Source: Candidatus Oscillochloris fontis
GTDB taxonomy: Bacteria; Chloroflexota; Chloroflexia; Chloroflexales; Chloroflexaceae
Reading direction: 5' to 3'
Assembly: GCF_004138135.1 (NCBI RefSeq)
Contig: NZ_RYFD01000038.1
Span: forward strand, 1-44,080
Length of the DNA stretch: 44,080 nt
Positions 16,269 through 24,061 of the stretch are shown here, in pieces; the stretch's first letter is position 1; each line of letters begins with the position of its first letter. The notes under the pieces are model-generated. The model was not told the origin of the DNA and made no database searches. It saw only the letters and a list, made by a program, of their open reading frames with translations. The translations under genes and the position numbers were made by a program.

Positions 16269-18194
16269 GCGATAGGCCAATAAGCGCAGCCCGTTCAGCA
16301 CCACGATGATCGTTGAGCCTTCGTGGCCGACAACACCGAGTGGCAGAGGAACCCCGATAGTGAGGGTGGTGACCACCAGGATGACCACTACTGCCAGGGC
16401 GAAGGTGATGTTCTGCCAGACGATGCGCTGGGTGCGCTTGCTTAAGCCAACCGCGTAGGCAATCGCGCCGAGATCGTCGGACATAAGCACAATATCGGCG
16501 GTCTCCAGGGCAGCATCGGTACCAGCGGCACCCATTGCAATCCCACTGGACGCAGCGGCAAGGGCCGGGGCATCATTGACGCCATCACCGACCATCGCTA
16601 CTGGCCCGTACTGTTTGCCCAACTCCTCCACCAGACGCAGCTTATCTTCGGGCAAGAGGCCCGCGTGAACCTCATCAATCTTGAGGCGACGCCCCATTGC
16701 CTCGGCGACACGGGCGTTATCGCCGGTGAGCATCACCACCCGCCCGATGCCCGCCGCCCGCAGCGCGAGAATCTTCTCGGCGGCGTCGGGGCGCTCGCGA
16801 TCCATCACCGTTACCAAGCCGAGCCAGCGCTGACCGCGATGCACGAGTAGCACCGTCCCGCGCCCCTCATCGGCGAGGCGATCCATCTCGGCGAGTAGCG
16901 CGGCAGGCACCTGTAGTCCCGCCTGATTCATGAGGCGCGGCGAGCCAACCAGGGTCTCCTCATCGTCCCAGGTGGCGCGCACGCCCATCCCGGTAACGGC
17001 GGCAAAGTGGGTTGGTTCGGGTGGGGTGAGGTTCTGCGCCGCTGCATAGCTCATGATGGCGCGGGCAATTGGGTGTTCGCTGGGTTGCTCGGCACGCGCC
17101 ACCGCTGCGAGCAGTTCATCGGTGCTCACCCCTGGTTGAGGAACCAGATCGGTCAGTTCGGGGTGGCCAAAGGTGAGCGTGCCGGTCTTATCGAGGGCGA
17201 TAATCTTCACCTTGCTCAGTTCCTCCAGATGCGCCCCGCCCTTAAAGAGCACCCCACGGCGAGCGGCATTGGCAATCGCACTCAGCAGCGCCGCCGGGAC
17301 ACTAATCACCAGCGCACAGGGCGAAGCAACGGTAAGCAGCACCATGCCCCGGTAGAAATTCTCGCTGAAGGGAACCTGGAAGAGCGGCGGCACCAAGGTG
17401 ATGAAGAGCAGCACCGCAACGATGACCCCCACCGCGTAATACTGCTCGGCGCGGTCGAGGAAACTCTGGGTACTCGCCTTACGCGCCTGAGCTTCACTGA
17501 CCATCGCGATGATCCGCGAGAGCGTACTCTCACTCGCCGATTTGGTCACCAAAAGCTCAATCGAGCCATTGATATTGAGCGTTCCAGCCAGCACATGATC
17601 GCCCACATCACGCAGCACCGGCATCGCTTCGCCCGTGATCGCCGCCTCATCGAAACTGCCGCGCCCGCGCTGAATCGTACCATCGAGCGGCACCCGGTCG
17701 CCGGGGCGCAACAGCACCACATCACCGACGGCAACATCCTCAAGCGCGAGTGCCAGCACCTCGTCCTCGCGACGCACATCAACATGATCGGGGCGCAATT
17801 CGAGCAGCGACGAGATCGCCCGTTCGGTGCGGCGCATCGCATAGCCCTGGAGCACATTACTGAGCGAGAAGAGGAAGAGCAGGATCGCGCCTTCAGTCCA
17901 GGCACTCACGTAGGCAGCACCCAGAGCGGCAAGCACCATCAGCAGATCAACCTCGATGGTGCGCTCGCGCAATGCGGCAATAATGGCGCGCATGGCATAG
18001 AAGCCACCCGCTGCATAGGTAGCGATATTGATCGTGAGGAGCAGTTCCGCCGCTAATCCCAGATAATCGATCACCACACCACTTATGATCCCCAGTAGCG
18101 TCAGGGAGACCAACAATGGCTCAATAAACTCATCATTCCATGTGAATGGCCAGCCAGAAGCCGGTTTGATACGGGTTTGTTGGAGGGTAGACAT
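16263..18194 (-). CDS. P1B-4-type heavy-metal-transporting P-type ATPase
   Basis: 643 residues. ATP-driven metal efflux pump of the inner membrane. The phosphorylated aspartate is D335 in DKTGTLT; other P-type motifs are TGEAMP, GDGVNDAPAL and the SPC metal motif (S291-C293). The last helix has HEGST (H624), the signature of subgroup P1B-4 (Co/Zn/Fe exporters such as CoaT, CtpD, PfeT). Zn/Cd pumps of subgroup P1B-2 instead show a DxG motif there. There is no N-terminal HMA domain, as is usual for P1B-4. It lies 18 bases downstream of a TrmB-type regulator gene in one operon, behind a strong promoter/operator at 18993-19054. Inference: a metal-responsive efflux operon; the metal cannot be fixed from sequence. 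Confidence 0.92.
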   Translation of the reverse strand: MSTLQQTRIKPASGWPFTWNDEFIEPLLVSLTLLGIISGVVIDYLGLAAELLLTINIATYAAGGFYAMRAIIAALRERTIEVDLLMVLAALGAAYVSAWTEGAILLFLFSLSNVLQGYAMRRTERAISSLLELRPDHVDVRREDEVLALALEDVAVGDVVLLRPGDRVPLDGTIQRGRGSFDEAAITGEAMPVLRDVGDHVLAGTLNINGSIELLVTKSASESTLSRIIAMVSEAQARKASTQSFLDRAEQYYAVGVIVAVLLFITLVPPLFQVPFSENFYRGMVLLTVASPCALVISVPAALLSAIANAARRGVLFKGGAHLEELSKVKIIALDKTGTLTFGHPELTDLVPQPGVSTDELLAAVARAEQPSEHPIARAIMSYAAAQNLTPPEPTHFAAVTGMGVRATWDDEETLVGSPRLMNQAGLQVPAALLAEMDRLADEGRGTVLLVHRGQRWLGLVTVMDRERPDAAEKILALRAAGIGRVVMLTGDNARVAEAMGRRLKIDEVHAGLLPEDKLRLVEELGKQYGPVAMVGDGVNDAPALAAASSGIAMGAAGTDAALETADIVLMSDDLGAIAYAVGLSKRTQRIVWQNITFALAVVVILVVTTLTIGVPLPLGVVGHEGSTIIVVLNGLRLLAYRG

Positions 18195-18212
18195 AGGGCA
18201 ATCCTTACGTTA

Positions 18213-18986
18213 TTAGTGCAACACCTGTTGATCTTCAGGATCGAGCTTTTGTAACAGATCGGCACCCAAACGAGCAAAGATGCGCTGGGCGAAGAGTTCC
18301 ATCCAGATAAACTGGCGGGCGATGAGCACCATATTGATATTGGTCGTCACCGTGGCATCTGTATGTTGATGACCAGAAGAGATCAAGAACTCACGCTCAT
18401 CAGCAACCACAATCAGCGTCTCCTGCATGCGGTGCAGTTGGGTCTCTCGTTTGGGATGGCGCACCACCTGCCCAAGATCAAAGGGCAGGTCGCCGGTGAG
18501 GATGATGCCTAAAGCGACGCCACGGGTATGAGCAGTAGTGAGATGCGGATGGAGAGCAACCACATCCGCATCGGTGAGGACGAGCATCAATTCATGCTTG
18601 GCCTCATCAATTAAATCTATCGCGTAGTTGATCGCCTCGCGGCGGCCACTAAAATTCCACAGCCGCCCGGTCTTCTCTTGCTGGTAGATCGGTACGAGGG
18701 CGGTTCGCAAACTGGAGGCGAGATCATGGGCTTGGCGCTCATAGCGATCCAGCAGCATCTCCGGATGGACGGGGCGATAGATCGTCGCCTTCTCTTCCGG
18801 CGACTTGAGCACCGCACCGCGCACCTCTAAGCGCCCCAGTGCCTCGTAGACCATGGAGCGCGGCACGCCCGAGGTTTTACTGATCTGGTAGCCGGTGGCG
18901 GGATTTTCGCTGAGCAACGCCAAATAGACCTTGGCCTCGTAGTCGGTCATGCCTAGCGCAGAGAGTTGTTCGAGGAGATTATTCAT
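18213..18986 (-). CDS. TrmB-family transcriptional regulator of the metal ATPase operon
   Basis: 257 residues. The N-terminal winged helix (about 8-75: GMTDYEAKVYLALL, TGYQISKTSGVPRSMVYEAL, RGAVL) is typical of TrmB. A coiled linker and a C-terminal phospholipase-D-like/TrmB effector domain follow (about 100-250: ELMLVLTDADVVALHPHL, GVALGIILTGDLPF, FLISSGHQHTDATVTTNINMVLIARQFIWMELF). Classical TrmB proteins sense sugars. Here the only operon partner is a metal ATPase, and the C-terminal domain has several histidines (HPHLTTAH, SSGHQH), so metal sensing is possible (inference). A perfect 12-bp-arm palindrome starts seven bases upstream of the ATG and covers the predicted transcription start, consistent with autorepression. 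Confidence 0.85.
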   Translation of the reverse strand: MNNLLEQLSALGMTDYEAKVYLALLSENPATGYQISKTSGVPRSMVYEALGRLEVRGAVLKSPEEKATIYRPVHPEMLLDRYERQAHDLASSLRTALVPIYQQEKTGRLWNFSGRREAINYAIDLIDEAKHELMLVLTDADVVALHPHLTTAHTRGVALGIILTGDLPFDLGQVVRHPKRETQLHRMQETLIVVADEREFLISSGHQHTDATVTTNINMVLIARQFIWMELFAQRIFARLGADLLQKLDPEDQQVLH

Positions 18987-18992
18987 ACATCA

Positions 18993-19024
18993 CTCATAGT
19001 AGTTTGAATTAGAACTACTATGAG
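18993..19024. promoter_or_regulatory. operator palindrome for the TrmB-type regulator
   Basis: CTCATAGTAGTT (18993-19004) and AACTACTATGAG (19013-19024) are perfect 12-bp inverted arms with an 8-base spacer. The site lies immediately downstream of the -10 box at 19026-19031 and upstream of the start codon, so it covers the predicted transcription start near 19019. Binding there would block the regulator-ATPase operon. Confidence 0.8.
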
Positions 19025-19025
19025 G

Positions 19026-19054
19026 AGTATAGCGCATCAGAGGTCGTTCGTCAA
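19026..19054 (-). promoter_or_regulatory. sigma70-type promoter of the TrmB regulator/metal ATPase operon
   Basis: Read on the minus strand: TTGACG (19054-19049), 17 bases, TATACT (19031-19026). The spacing is ideal and both boxes are near consensus. It is followed directly by the 18993-19024 operator. Confidence 0.8.
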
Positions 19055-19072
19055 TGGAGAGATACGAAGTAA

Positions 19073-19513
19073 CCGTTCACGATTGGGGTAAAGAACAATG
19101 CGCCCAAGCAGAAGCGCATCCTGGCGAAGATCCACGAGCGGATTGCCAACCGGCGCAGCGACTTCGCCCATAAGGAAAGCCGCAAGCTGGTGAACGCCTA
19201 TCAAGTGATCGTTTTCGAGGATCTGGCCCCAATGGAGATGGGCCGAAGCCGTGGGATGCGTAAGAGCATCTTGGACGTGGCGTGGACACAGTTCATCAGC
19301 ATGACCGTTGCCAAAGCGGAAGAAGCTGGGCGACGGGTGATTCTGGTGAACCCCAAGAACACGACCAAGATGTGCTCGACCTGCGGCGAGATGGTCCCCA
19401 AGGCGTTAAGCGTGCGCGTCCATGCCTGCCCGCATTGTGGGCTGGTCATGGATCGAGACGAGAACGCGGCGCTCAACATTCTGCAACGGGGACTCCTTTC
19501 GCTCCGCCTGTAG
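19073..19513 (+). pseudogene. tnpB: 5'-truncated TnpB (IS200/IS605 family OrfB) remnant
   Basis: About 145 codons of the C-terminal part remain, in frame from just after a TAA near 19070. It includes the conserved helical KQKRILAKIHERIANRRSDF, the RuvC-like glutamate region VIVFEDLAPMEM, the zinc finger CSTC / CPHC and the final aspartate motif MDRDENAALNIL. Intact TnpB has roughly 350-450 residues, so the N-terminal half with the first RuvC aspartate is lost and nuclease activity is not expected. No tnpA and no clean IS ends were found. It lies directly upstream of the metal operon promoter. Confidence 0.85.
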
Positions 19514-19534
19514 CGTTGTGGGATGGGGCGGCAT

Positions 19535-19915
19535 CCCTCAAAAGGTGTCACTTTTTTTAGGGTGCCGTCCCAATGCGGCAAAACGGCTCATGGGTGCGTG
19601 CCAGCACGGGTGCTGCATCAGGACGCGCTCGCGGCGACCGCTTCGGCACGGAAGCCTGCAAAAGCCGTAAGGCATGGGTTCAGAAGGGGCACATCTGCTT
19701 GACCGTTGCGTCATGGCCCTCACCCCCCTAGCCCCCCTCTCCCGTTCGCTGCGCGAACAGGCGAGGGGGGGATACGCTCCGGGGGATACCCCAGCACGGT
19801 GCCCCCCTCTCCTGTGGGCGAAGCCCACGGGAGAGGGGCTGGGGGTGAGGGCCATGCGGCGGCGAACTGCCACGTGGCTACGAACCATGTCTAAAAAAGT
19901 GACACCCTTTGAGGG
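19535..19915. repeat. repeat block with inverted CCCTCAAAGGGTGTCAC-type ends
   Basis: The left end (19535-19560) has CCCTCAAAAGGTGTCAC plus a T-run. The right end (19891-19915) carries the inverted counterpart CTAAAAAAGTGACACCC-TTTGAGGG. Between them lie two copies of the CCCCTCTCC palindromic family (about 19718-19850) and GGTTCAGAAGGGGCACA, shared with 3179. It holds no credible gene and looks like debris of a non-autonomous element next to the TnpB remnant. Confidence 0.6.
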
Positions 19916-19941
19916 CGGCATCCCCTTGAAGCCCAAGAGCT

Positions 19942-20916
19942 TTAGCCTTGGGAGCCGTCACGCCGCCGGAAAGTGAGCAAACTGGGGCGCTCAGGTGCCT
20001 CATTGGGGCGATTGAAGGCATTTTCGCCGGGGCGCAGGTTGGGGCGACTCTCTAGCCAGATGTCGCGCTGCTCTTTGGCGTGACGCAACATAGCCTCAAC
20101 CGACGCGGCATCACCGGACTCAATCGTGTCGCGGGCCTCAACCAGAAAGGCGATCATCGTATTGATCCAGTGGCTCATCGCCTGGGCGTTGGTGAGGCAA
20201 ATATCGCGGTGCATGGTGGGGTCGCCCGATGCTAAACGCGAAACATCGCGGAAGCCACTGGCGGCCAGCGGGGCCATCTCCTTCCACGCCGGGCTACGGC
20301 TGGTGATCGCGGTCAAGCCAACCGAGAGCAGGAAGGGGATGTGCGAAATAGCGGCGACGTAGGAGTCATGTTCGATGGGATCGATATAGTAGGGTTTCGC
20401 CCCGACAGTACGCACCAGCGCCTCGACCGCCTCGACGGCCTGGGGGCGGGCGTGGGGGCTGACGGTCAGGCAGTAGATCGCGCCATTGAAGAGGTCGGGA
20501 TCGGCGGCGGCGGCCCCGGCCTGCTCCTTACCCGCCATCGGGTGGCCCCCGACATAGCTCAGGGTTGCCGGGAGCAGTTCGGCAGCCCACTGGCCCACCT
20601 CGCTCTTGGTGCTGGCCACATCGGTAATGATCGTCCCGGCGGGAAGCAGCGTGGCCAGTTCGGCGAACACATCGCGCATGGCGCGCACCGGGGTTGCCAG
20701 CACCACCATCTGCGCATCGCGCACCGCATCAGCGAGGCTGCGCGCCTCATGATCGATGGCCAAGCGCCCGCGTGCATCCTTCACCGCTCGTGGGTCACGG
20801 TCGTAACCGACAACCTCCAGCGCCCCCAGCGGGCTTTGCTGGGGATCAGCATTGCGCAGCGCCATCCCCAACGAGACCCCGATCAGACCCATTCCTATGA
20901 TACTGATGCGAATCAT
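19942..20916 (-). CDS. tyrA: prephenate dehydrogenase
   Basis: 324 residues. ATG 20916 has AGGAG eight bases upstream; the longer in-frame extension is translation of the neighbouring gene in another phase. It converts prephenate with NAD to 4-hydroxyphenylpyruvate in tyrosine synthesis. The NAD-binding Rossmann motif is GMGLIG at 8-13. Family motifs include DVASTKSEV, GGHPMAGKE, HDSYVAAISHIPF and ASGFRDVSRLASGDP. The length is that of a single-domain TyrA without chorismate mutase or ACT domain. It is preceded by a small membrane protein gene in the same direction (16 bases) and by aroC further upstream, so the leftward block includes two shikimate/aromatic genes. Confidence 0.92.
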   Translation of the reverse strand: MIRISIIGMGLIGVSLGMALRNADPQQSPLGALEVVGYDRDPRAVKDARGRLAIDHEARSLADAVRDAQMVVLATPVRAMRDVFAELATLLPAGTIITDVASTKSEVGQWAAELLPATLSYVGGHPMAGKEQAGAAAADPDLFNGAIYCLTVSPHARPQAVEAVEALVRTVGAKPYYIDPIEHDSYVAAISHIPFLLSVGLTAITSRSPAWKEMAPLAASGFRDVSRLASGDPTMHRDICLTNAQAMSHWINTMIAFLVEARDTIESGDAASVEAMLRHAKEQRDIWLESRPNLRPGENAFNRPNEAPERPSLLTFRRRDGSQG

Positions 20917-20932
20917 CGCGGTGTTCTCCTGC

Positions 20933-21517
20933 TTATTCAGCCTGAACGCGGGCCAAAAAGAGCAATTCGGCCATGGTGAAGGCCAAGGTGAGGAGCAGCA
21001 CATTGCCCCACGTAAAACTACGCAACGCGGCGAGTGCGGCCAGTGCGGCGAGTAAGAGGCCACATTCGTAGGACTGCCGCCGCACGCGGCGCTGGTCGAA
21101 AGCGCGCACGCGATCCGTGAACATGCGCCGACCGAGGGCGTAGAGGATCGGACGAATGATCGCCGCGCTACACAAAAAGATCGCGCCGATCAGGAGCGTA
21201 TAGACCGGCATGTCGGGTGGTGAGAGCAGCCATTCGGTGGGTGGCGGGACGAAGGCGAGCGCGTAGAGGAGCATGGTGACGCCCACCCCACCTTCGACCG
21301 CCAGACCCTTGAGGCGCATACTCCACTCAATCGGGGTGAAGGTGAGAATCGCGGCCCCCAGCACCAACCCGTAGTAGAGCAGGCGCAACTCGGAGAAGAG
21401 CGGCAACTCCGGGCTAAGCCCACCCAAGGCCAGCAGACTCAAGGCACCGGCCCAGCAGAGTCCGGCGGCGAGTGCAGCAATCAGCGAGAGCGGGATTTCG
21501 GTACGTGGACGTTCCAT
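20933..21517 (-). CDS. multi-pass membrane protein of unknown function
   Basis: 194 residues from ATG 21517 (MERPRTEIP); only a weak ribosome site is visible, and a start at 21559 is possible. About five or six hydrophobic segments are seen, such as LIAALAAGLCWAGALSLLAL, LLYYGLVLGAAILTF, VGVTMLLYALAFV, YTLLIGAIFLCSAAIIRPIL and LLLAALAALAAL, with an Arg-rich cytoplasmic loop (FDQRRVRRQSYE). No family is recognised. It ends 16 bases before tyrA in the same direction, suggesting co-transcription, but a link to aromatic synthesis is not implied by its sequence. Confidence 0.7.
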   Translation of the reverse strand: MERPRTEIPLSLIAALAAGLCWAGALSLLALGGLSPELPLFSELRLLYYGLVLGAAILTFTPIEWSMRLKGLAVEGGVGVTMLLYALAFVPPPTEWLLSPPDMPVYTLLIGAIFLCSAAIIRPILYALGRRMFTDRVRAFDQRRVRRQSYECGLLLAALAALAALRSFTWGNVLLLTLAFTMAELLFLARVQAE

Positions 21518-21549
21518 GGGCAAGTACCTACGGATATGTGCGGCGCGGG

Positions 21550-21618
21550 GCTTCGACAAGCTCAGCCACCGCGCCGCTGGCGGTAGCTGAGCCTGCCGAA
21601 GCTGAGCCTGCCGAAGCC
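21550..21618. repeat. GCTTCGACAAGCTCAGC / GCTGAGCCTGCCGAAGC repeat
   Basis: One GCTTCGACAAGCTCAGC and two tandem GCTGAGCCTGCCGAAGC motifs form imperfect inverted repeats between aroC and the membrane protein gene. This is a palindromic repeat type common between genes of many bacteria. Confidence 0.7.
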
Positions 21619-21676
21619 ATGCGGCGCTCCCAGGTTTCTCCCGGCATCACTGACCCGCTGGGGCATTGGTGAGTAC

Positions 21677-22756
21677 CTACGGATAGGTCACCCGTGCGCA
21701 GCGTTGGCGCAGCAGATGATCGGCCAGCACGAGCGCCAACATCGCCTCGGCCACCGGCACCAGACGGGGCAGAACGGTGGGATCGTGGCGGCCATGGACT
21801 TCGATGCTGGTCGGGTTGCCATCACGATCAACGGTCGGTTGGGGTTGAGCAATGCTAGGCGTCGGCTTGGCAGCGAGGCGCACAATAATCTCCTCGCCGG
21901 TCGAGATCCCACCCAGGATACCGCCGTGGCGATTGCTGAGCGTACCGATGCTACCATCGTCACGGCGCACAAAGGGGTCGTTATTCTGCGACCCGCGCAG
22001 ATCGGCGACACCAAAGCCCTCACCGATCTCCACGCCCTTGATGGCGGGGATCGAGAACATCGCCTTACCAATATCGGCCTGGAGCTTATCGAAGACCGGC
22101 TCGCCCAGCCCTGGCGGAACGCCCCGGGCGCGGACTTCCACCACGCCACCTAACGAGTCGAGATCGCGGCGTGCCTGATCAACGCGGGCGATCATCGCTT
22201 CAGCAACGGCAGGATCGGGGCAGCGCATGATATTGCGTTCAATCTCGGCCTCATCAATCTGGGTAGCACGCAGATCGCCCAACTGGAGCGTATAGCCCAC
22301 AATCTGCACCCCAACGTGGGCCAGCAGCAGCTTGGCAATCGCGCCGCCCGCCACACGCCCAATCGTCTCGCGGGCGCTCGAACGGCCACCGCCGCGCCAA
22401 TCGCGCAGGCCATACTTGGCATCCCAGCTATAATCAGCGTGGCCAGGGCGGTAGAGATCTTTGATCGCCGCATAGTGGCTCGACTTAGCATCGCTATTCA
22501 GCACCAGCATCGCAATCGGTGCGCCGGTGGTACGGCCCTCAAAGACGCCCGACATGATCTGCACCTGATCGGCCTCTTGGCGCTGCGAACTGACCTTACT
22601 CTGACCAACCCGGCGGCGATCCAGTTCGCGTTGAATATCTGAATCAGCAAGCGCCAAGCCTGCGGGGCAACCATCAACAGTACAGCCCACCCCCGGCCCG
22701 TGCGATTCACCCCAAGTTGTGAGGCGAAAGATCTGACCAAAACTATTCCCTGACAT
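21677..22756 (-). CDS. aroC: chorismate synthase
   Basis: 359 residues, the usual length. It catalyses the last shikimate step, 5-enolpyruvylshikimate-3-phosphate to chorismate, using reduced FMN. All three family signatures are present: [18 protein letters not shown] (residues 17-34), the [18 protein letters not shown] region near 125, and [17 protein letters not shown] near the C-terminus, plus [12 protein letters not shown]. The start codon lies only six bases downstream of the GT4 glycosyltransferase stop, so the two genes are transcribed together from the promoter at 23978. Product chorismate feeds prephenate, the substrate of the TyrA encoded downstream (chorismate mutase is not in this window). 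Confidence 0.95.
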   Translation of the reverse strand: MSGNSFGQIFRLTTWGESHGPGVGCTVDGCPAGLALADSDIQRELDRRRVGQSKVSSQRQEADQVQIMSGVFEGRTTGAPIAMLVLNSDAKSSHYAAIKDLYRPGHADYSWDAKYGLRDWRGGGRSSARETIGRVAGGAIAKLLLAHVGVQIVGYTLQLGDLRATQIDEAEIERNIMRCPDPAVAEAMIARVDQARRDLDSLGGVVEVRARGVPPGLGEPVFDKLQADIGKAMFSIPAIKGVEIGEGFGVADLRGSQNNDPFVRRDDGSIGTLSNRHGGILGGISTGEEIIVRLAAKPTPSIAQPQPTVDRDGNPTSIEVHGRHDPTVLPRLVPVAEAMLALVLADHLLRQRCARVTYP

Positions 22757-22762
22757 AGCTTA

Positions 22763-23971
22763 CTATTTACCCCAATTCCCGGCCTGCCACTCAGCAAGCA
22801 CCCGCACATAGATCTGAATGGTATCTGCCGCGATAATATCCCACGTATAGGCGCGTTGCACCTCAGCGAAGGCAGCCGCAGCGCGCATCTGGGCCTGTTC
22901 CGGCTCGTGGAGACAATCGAGCACCGCCGCCGCCAGGGCGAAGGGATCACCAGCCGCCGCGATCATGCCCGTCTCGCCGTGGCGCACCACCTCCGCCAAG
23001 CCGCCAGCGTCACTCACCACCAGCGGGCAACCCGCCGCCGAAGCTTCGAGGGCCACAATCCCAAACGGCTCGTAGACCGAAGGAAAGACCGCCACATCGG
23101 CTACGCGATAGATTTTATCACGCTCCTCATCACTCATAAAGCCCGCGAAGTGGATCACATCATACAAACCCATCGCTTCGGCCTGAGATTGGAGCGCATC
23201 GCGGTAGCCACCGGTACCAGCAATAAGGAGGTGCGCATTGGCCCCGGCCATAATCTGCGGCCATGCCTCAATCAAGATCTGCAAGCCCTTTTCGGCGACA
23301 ATCCGGCCCACATAAAAGACGAGGTAGGCATCATCGGGAAGGAAGCGGCGGCGAAAGATACGGCGCTCTTCATCATGACAGTTGGCGAAGGGATCGGGGG
23401 TGAGGGTGACCCCATTGGGCAACACATCAATCTTGTCGCTCGGAGTATGGAAGGAGTCGGTCACTTCACCCAACATAAACTGTGAGCAGACAATAATCCG
23501 CCACGCCTCGTAGGTGAGCAACCACTCCTGATCATTGATCTGTTGGGCAGCGCGGCCATTCAGGCTACCGCGTCCGCGCCCGCGCTCAGTGGCGTGGATC
23601 GTCGCGATCAAGGGAATCTGCCAGAGGTGCTTGAGACGCGCCGCTGCTTCAGCGGTGAGCCAATCGTGGGTATGGATGAGATCGAAGCGGCCCAAGGAGC
23701 CTTGGAGACTGAGTGCGGCCCGTTCCAACTCACGATTACACAGCGCCACAAAGTGGGGATAGTCGGCACCGGGGGCATACTCCATCGGGATACGGTAGAC
23801 ATTGAGGCCAGGGGCGAGCTGCTCGGCATCAGGCCCACCACGTAGCTGCGGAGTGACAATTGACACCCGCAAGCCAGCCGCAGCAAGGGCCGGAGCCAAT
23901 TCCGCCACATGGCGGCCCATTCCACCGACAAGGTGGGGCGGAAACTCCCAGGAGAGTTGGAGGACGTGCAT
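22763..23971 (-). CDS. GT4-family glycosyltransferase (glycogen synthase-like)
   Basis: 402 residues of GT-B fold. The N-terminal acceptor domain shows SWEFPPHLVGGMGRHVAELA with the GGMGRH nucleotide loop near 16-21. The C-terminal donor domain has VGRIVAEKGL and the E-x7-E motif EPFGIVALE (301-309). It transfers a sugar from an NDP-sugar with retention. The REFPP-GG-G-HV style start resembles GT4 glycogen synthase/maltose-1-phosphate synthase relatives, but exopolysaccharide or glycolipid roles are equally possible. It is first in an operon with aroC. The start codon lies six bases after a perfect extended -10 box, and no Shine-Dalgarno exists, so the mRNA is probably leaderless. Confidence 0.85.
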   Translation of the reverse strand: MHVLQLSWEFPPHLVGGMGRHVAELAPALAAAGLRVSIVTPQLRGGPDAEQLAPGLNVYRIPMEYAPGADYPHFVALCNRELERAALSLQGSLGRFDLIHTHDWLTAEAAARLKHLWQIPLIATIHATERGRGRGSLNGRAAQQINDQEWLLTYEAWRIIVCSQFMLGEVTDSFHTPSDKIDVLPNGVTLTPDPFANCHDEERRIFRRRFLPDDAYLVFYVGRIVAEKGLQILIEAWPQIMAGANAHLLIAGTGGYRDALQSQAEAMGLYDVIHFAGFMSDEERDKIYRVADVAVFPSVYEPFGIVALEASAAGCPLVVSDAGGLAEVVRHGETGMIAAAGDPFALAAAVLDCLHEPEQAQMRAAAAFAEVQRAYTWDIIAADTIQIYVRVLAEWQAGNWGK

Positions 23972-23977
23972 AGGCGG

Positions 23978-23986
23978 ATTATAGCA
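23978..23986 (-). promoter_or_regulatory. extended -10 promoter of the GT4-aroC operon
   Basis: On the minus strand the sequence is TGCTATAAT followed by six bases and the ATG of the GT4 gene. TGnTATAAT is a perfect extended -10; the -35 region (TTCGCG at 24006-24001) is weak. The predicted start site coincides with the A of the ATG. Confidence 0.7.
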
Positions 23987-24061
23987 TAAGAGGGTGCGAA
24001 CGCGAACCTACGATTTGCGTGTACCTGTTTATGCTTGGGTAAAACGCAAATGACAATGAGG

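Noticed and set aside
19190-19513. Functional TnpB nuclease
   Set aside because: N-terminal half including the first RuvC aspartate is absent; an in-frame stop lies just upstream of the remnant.
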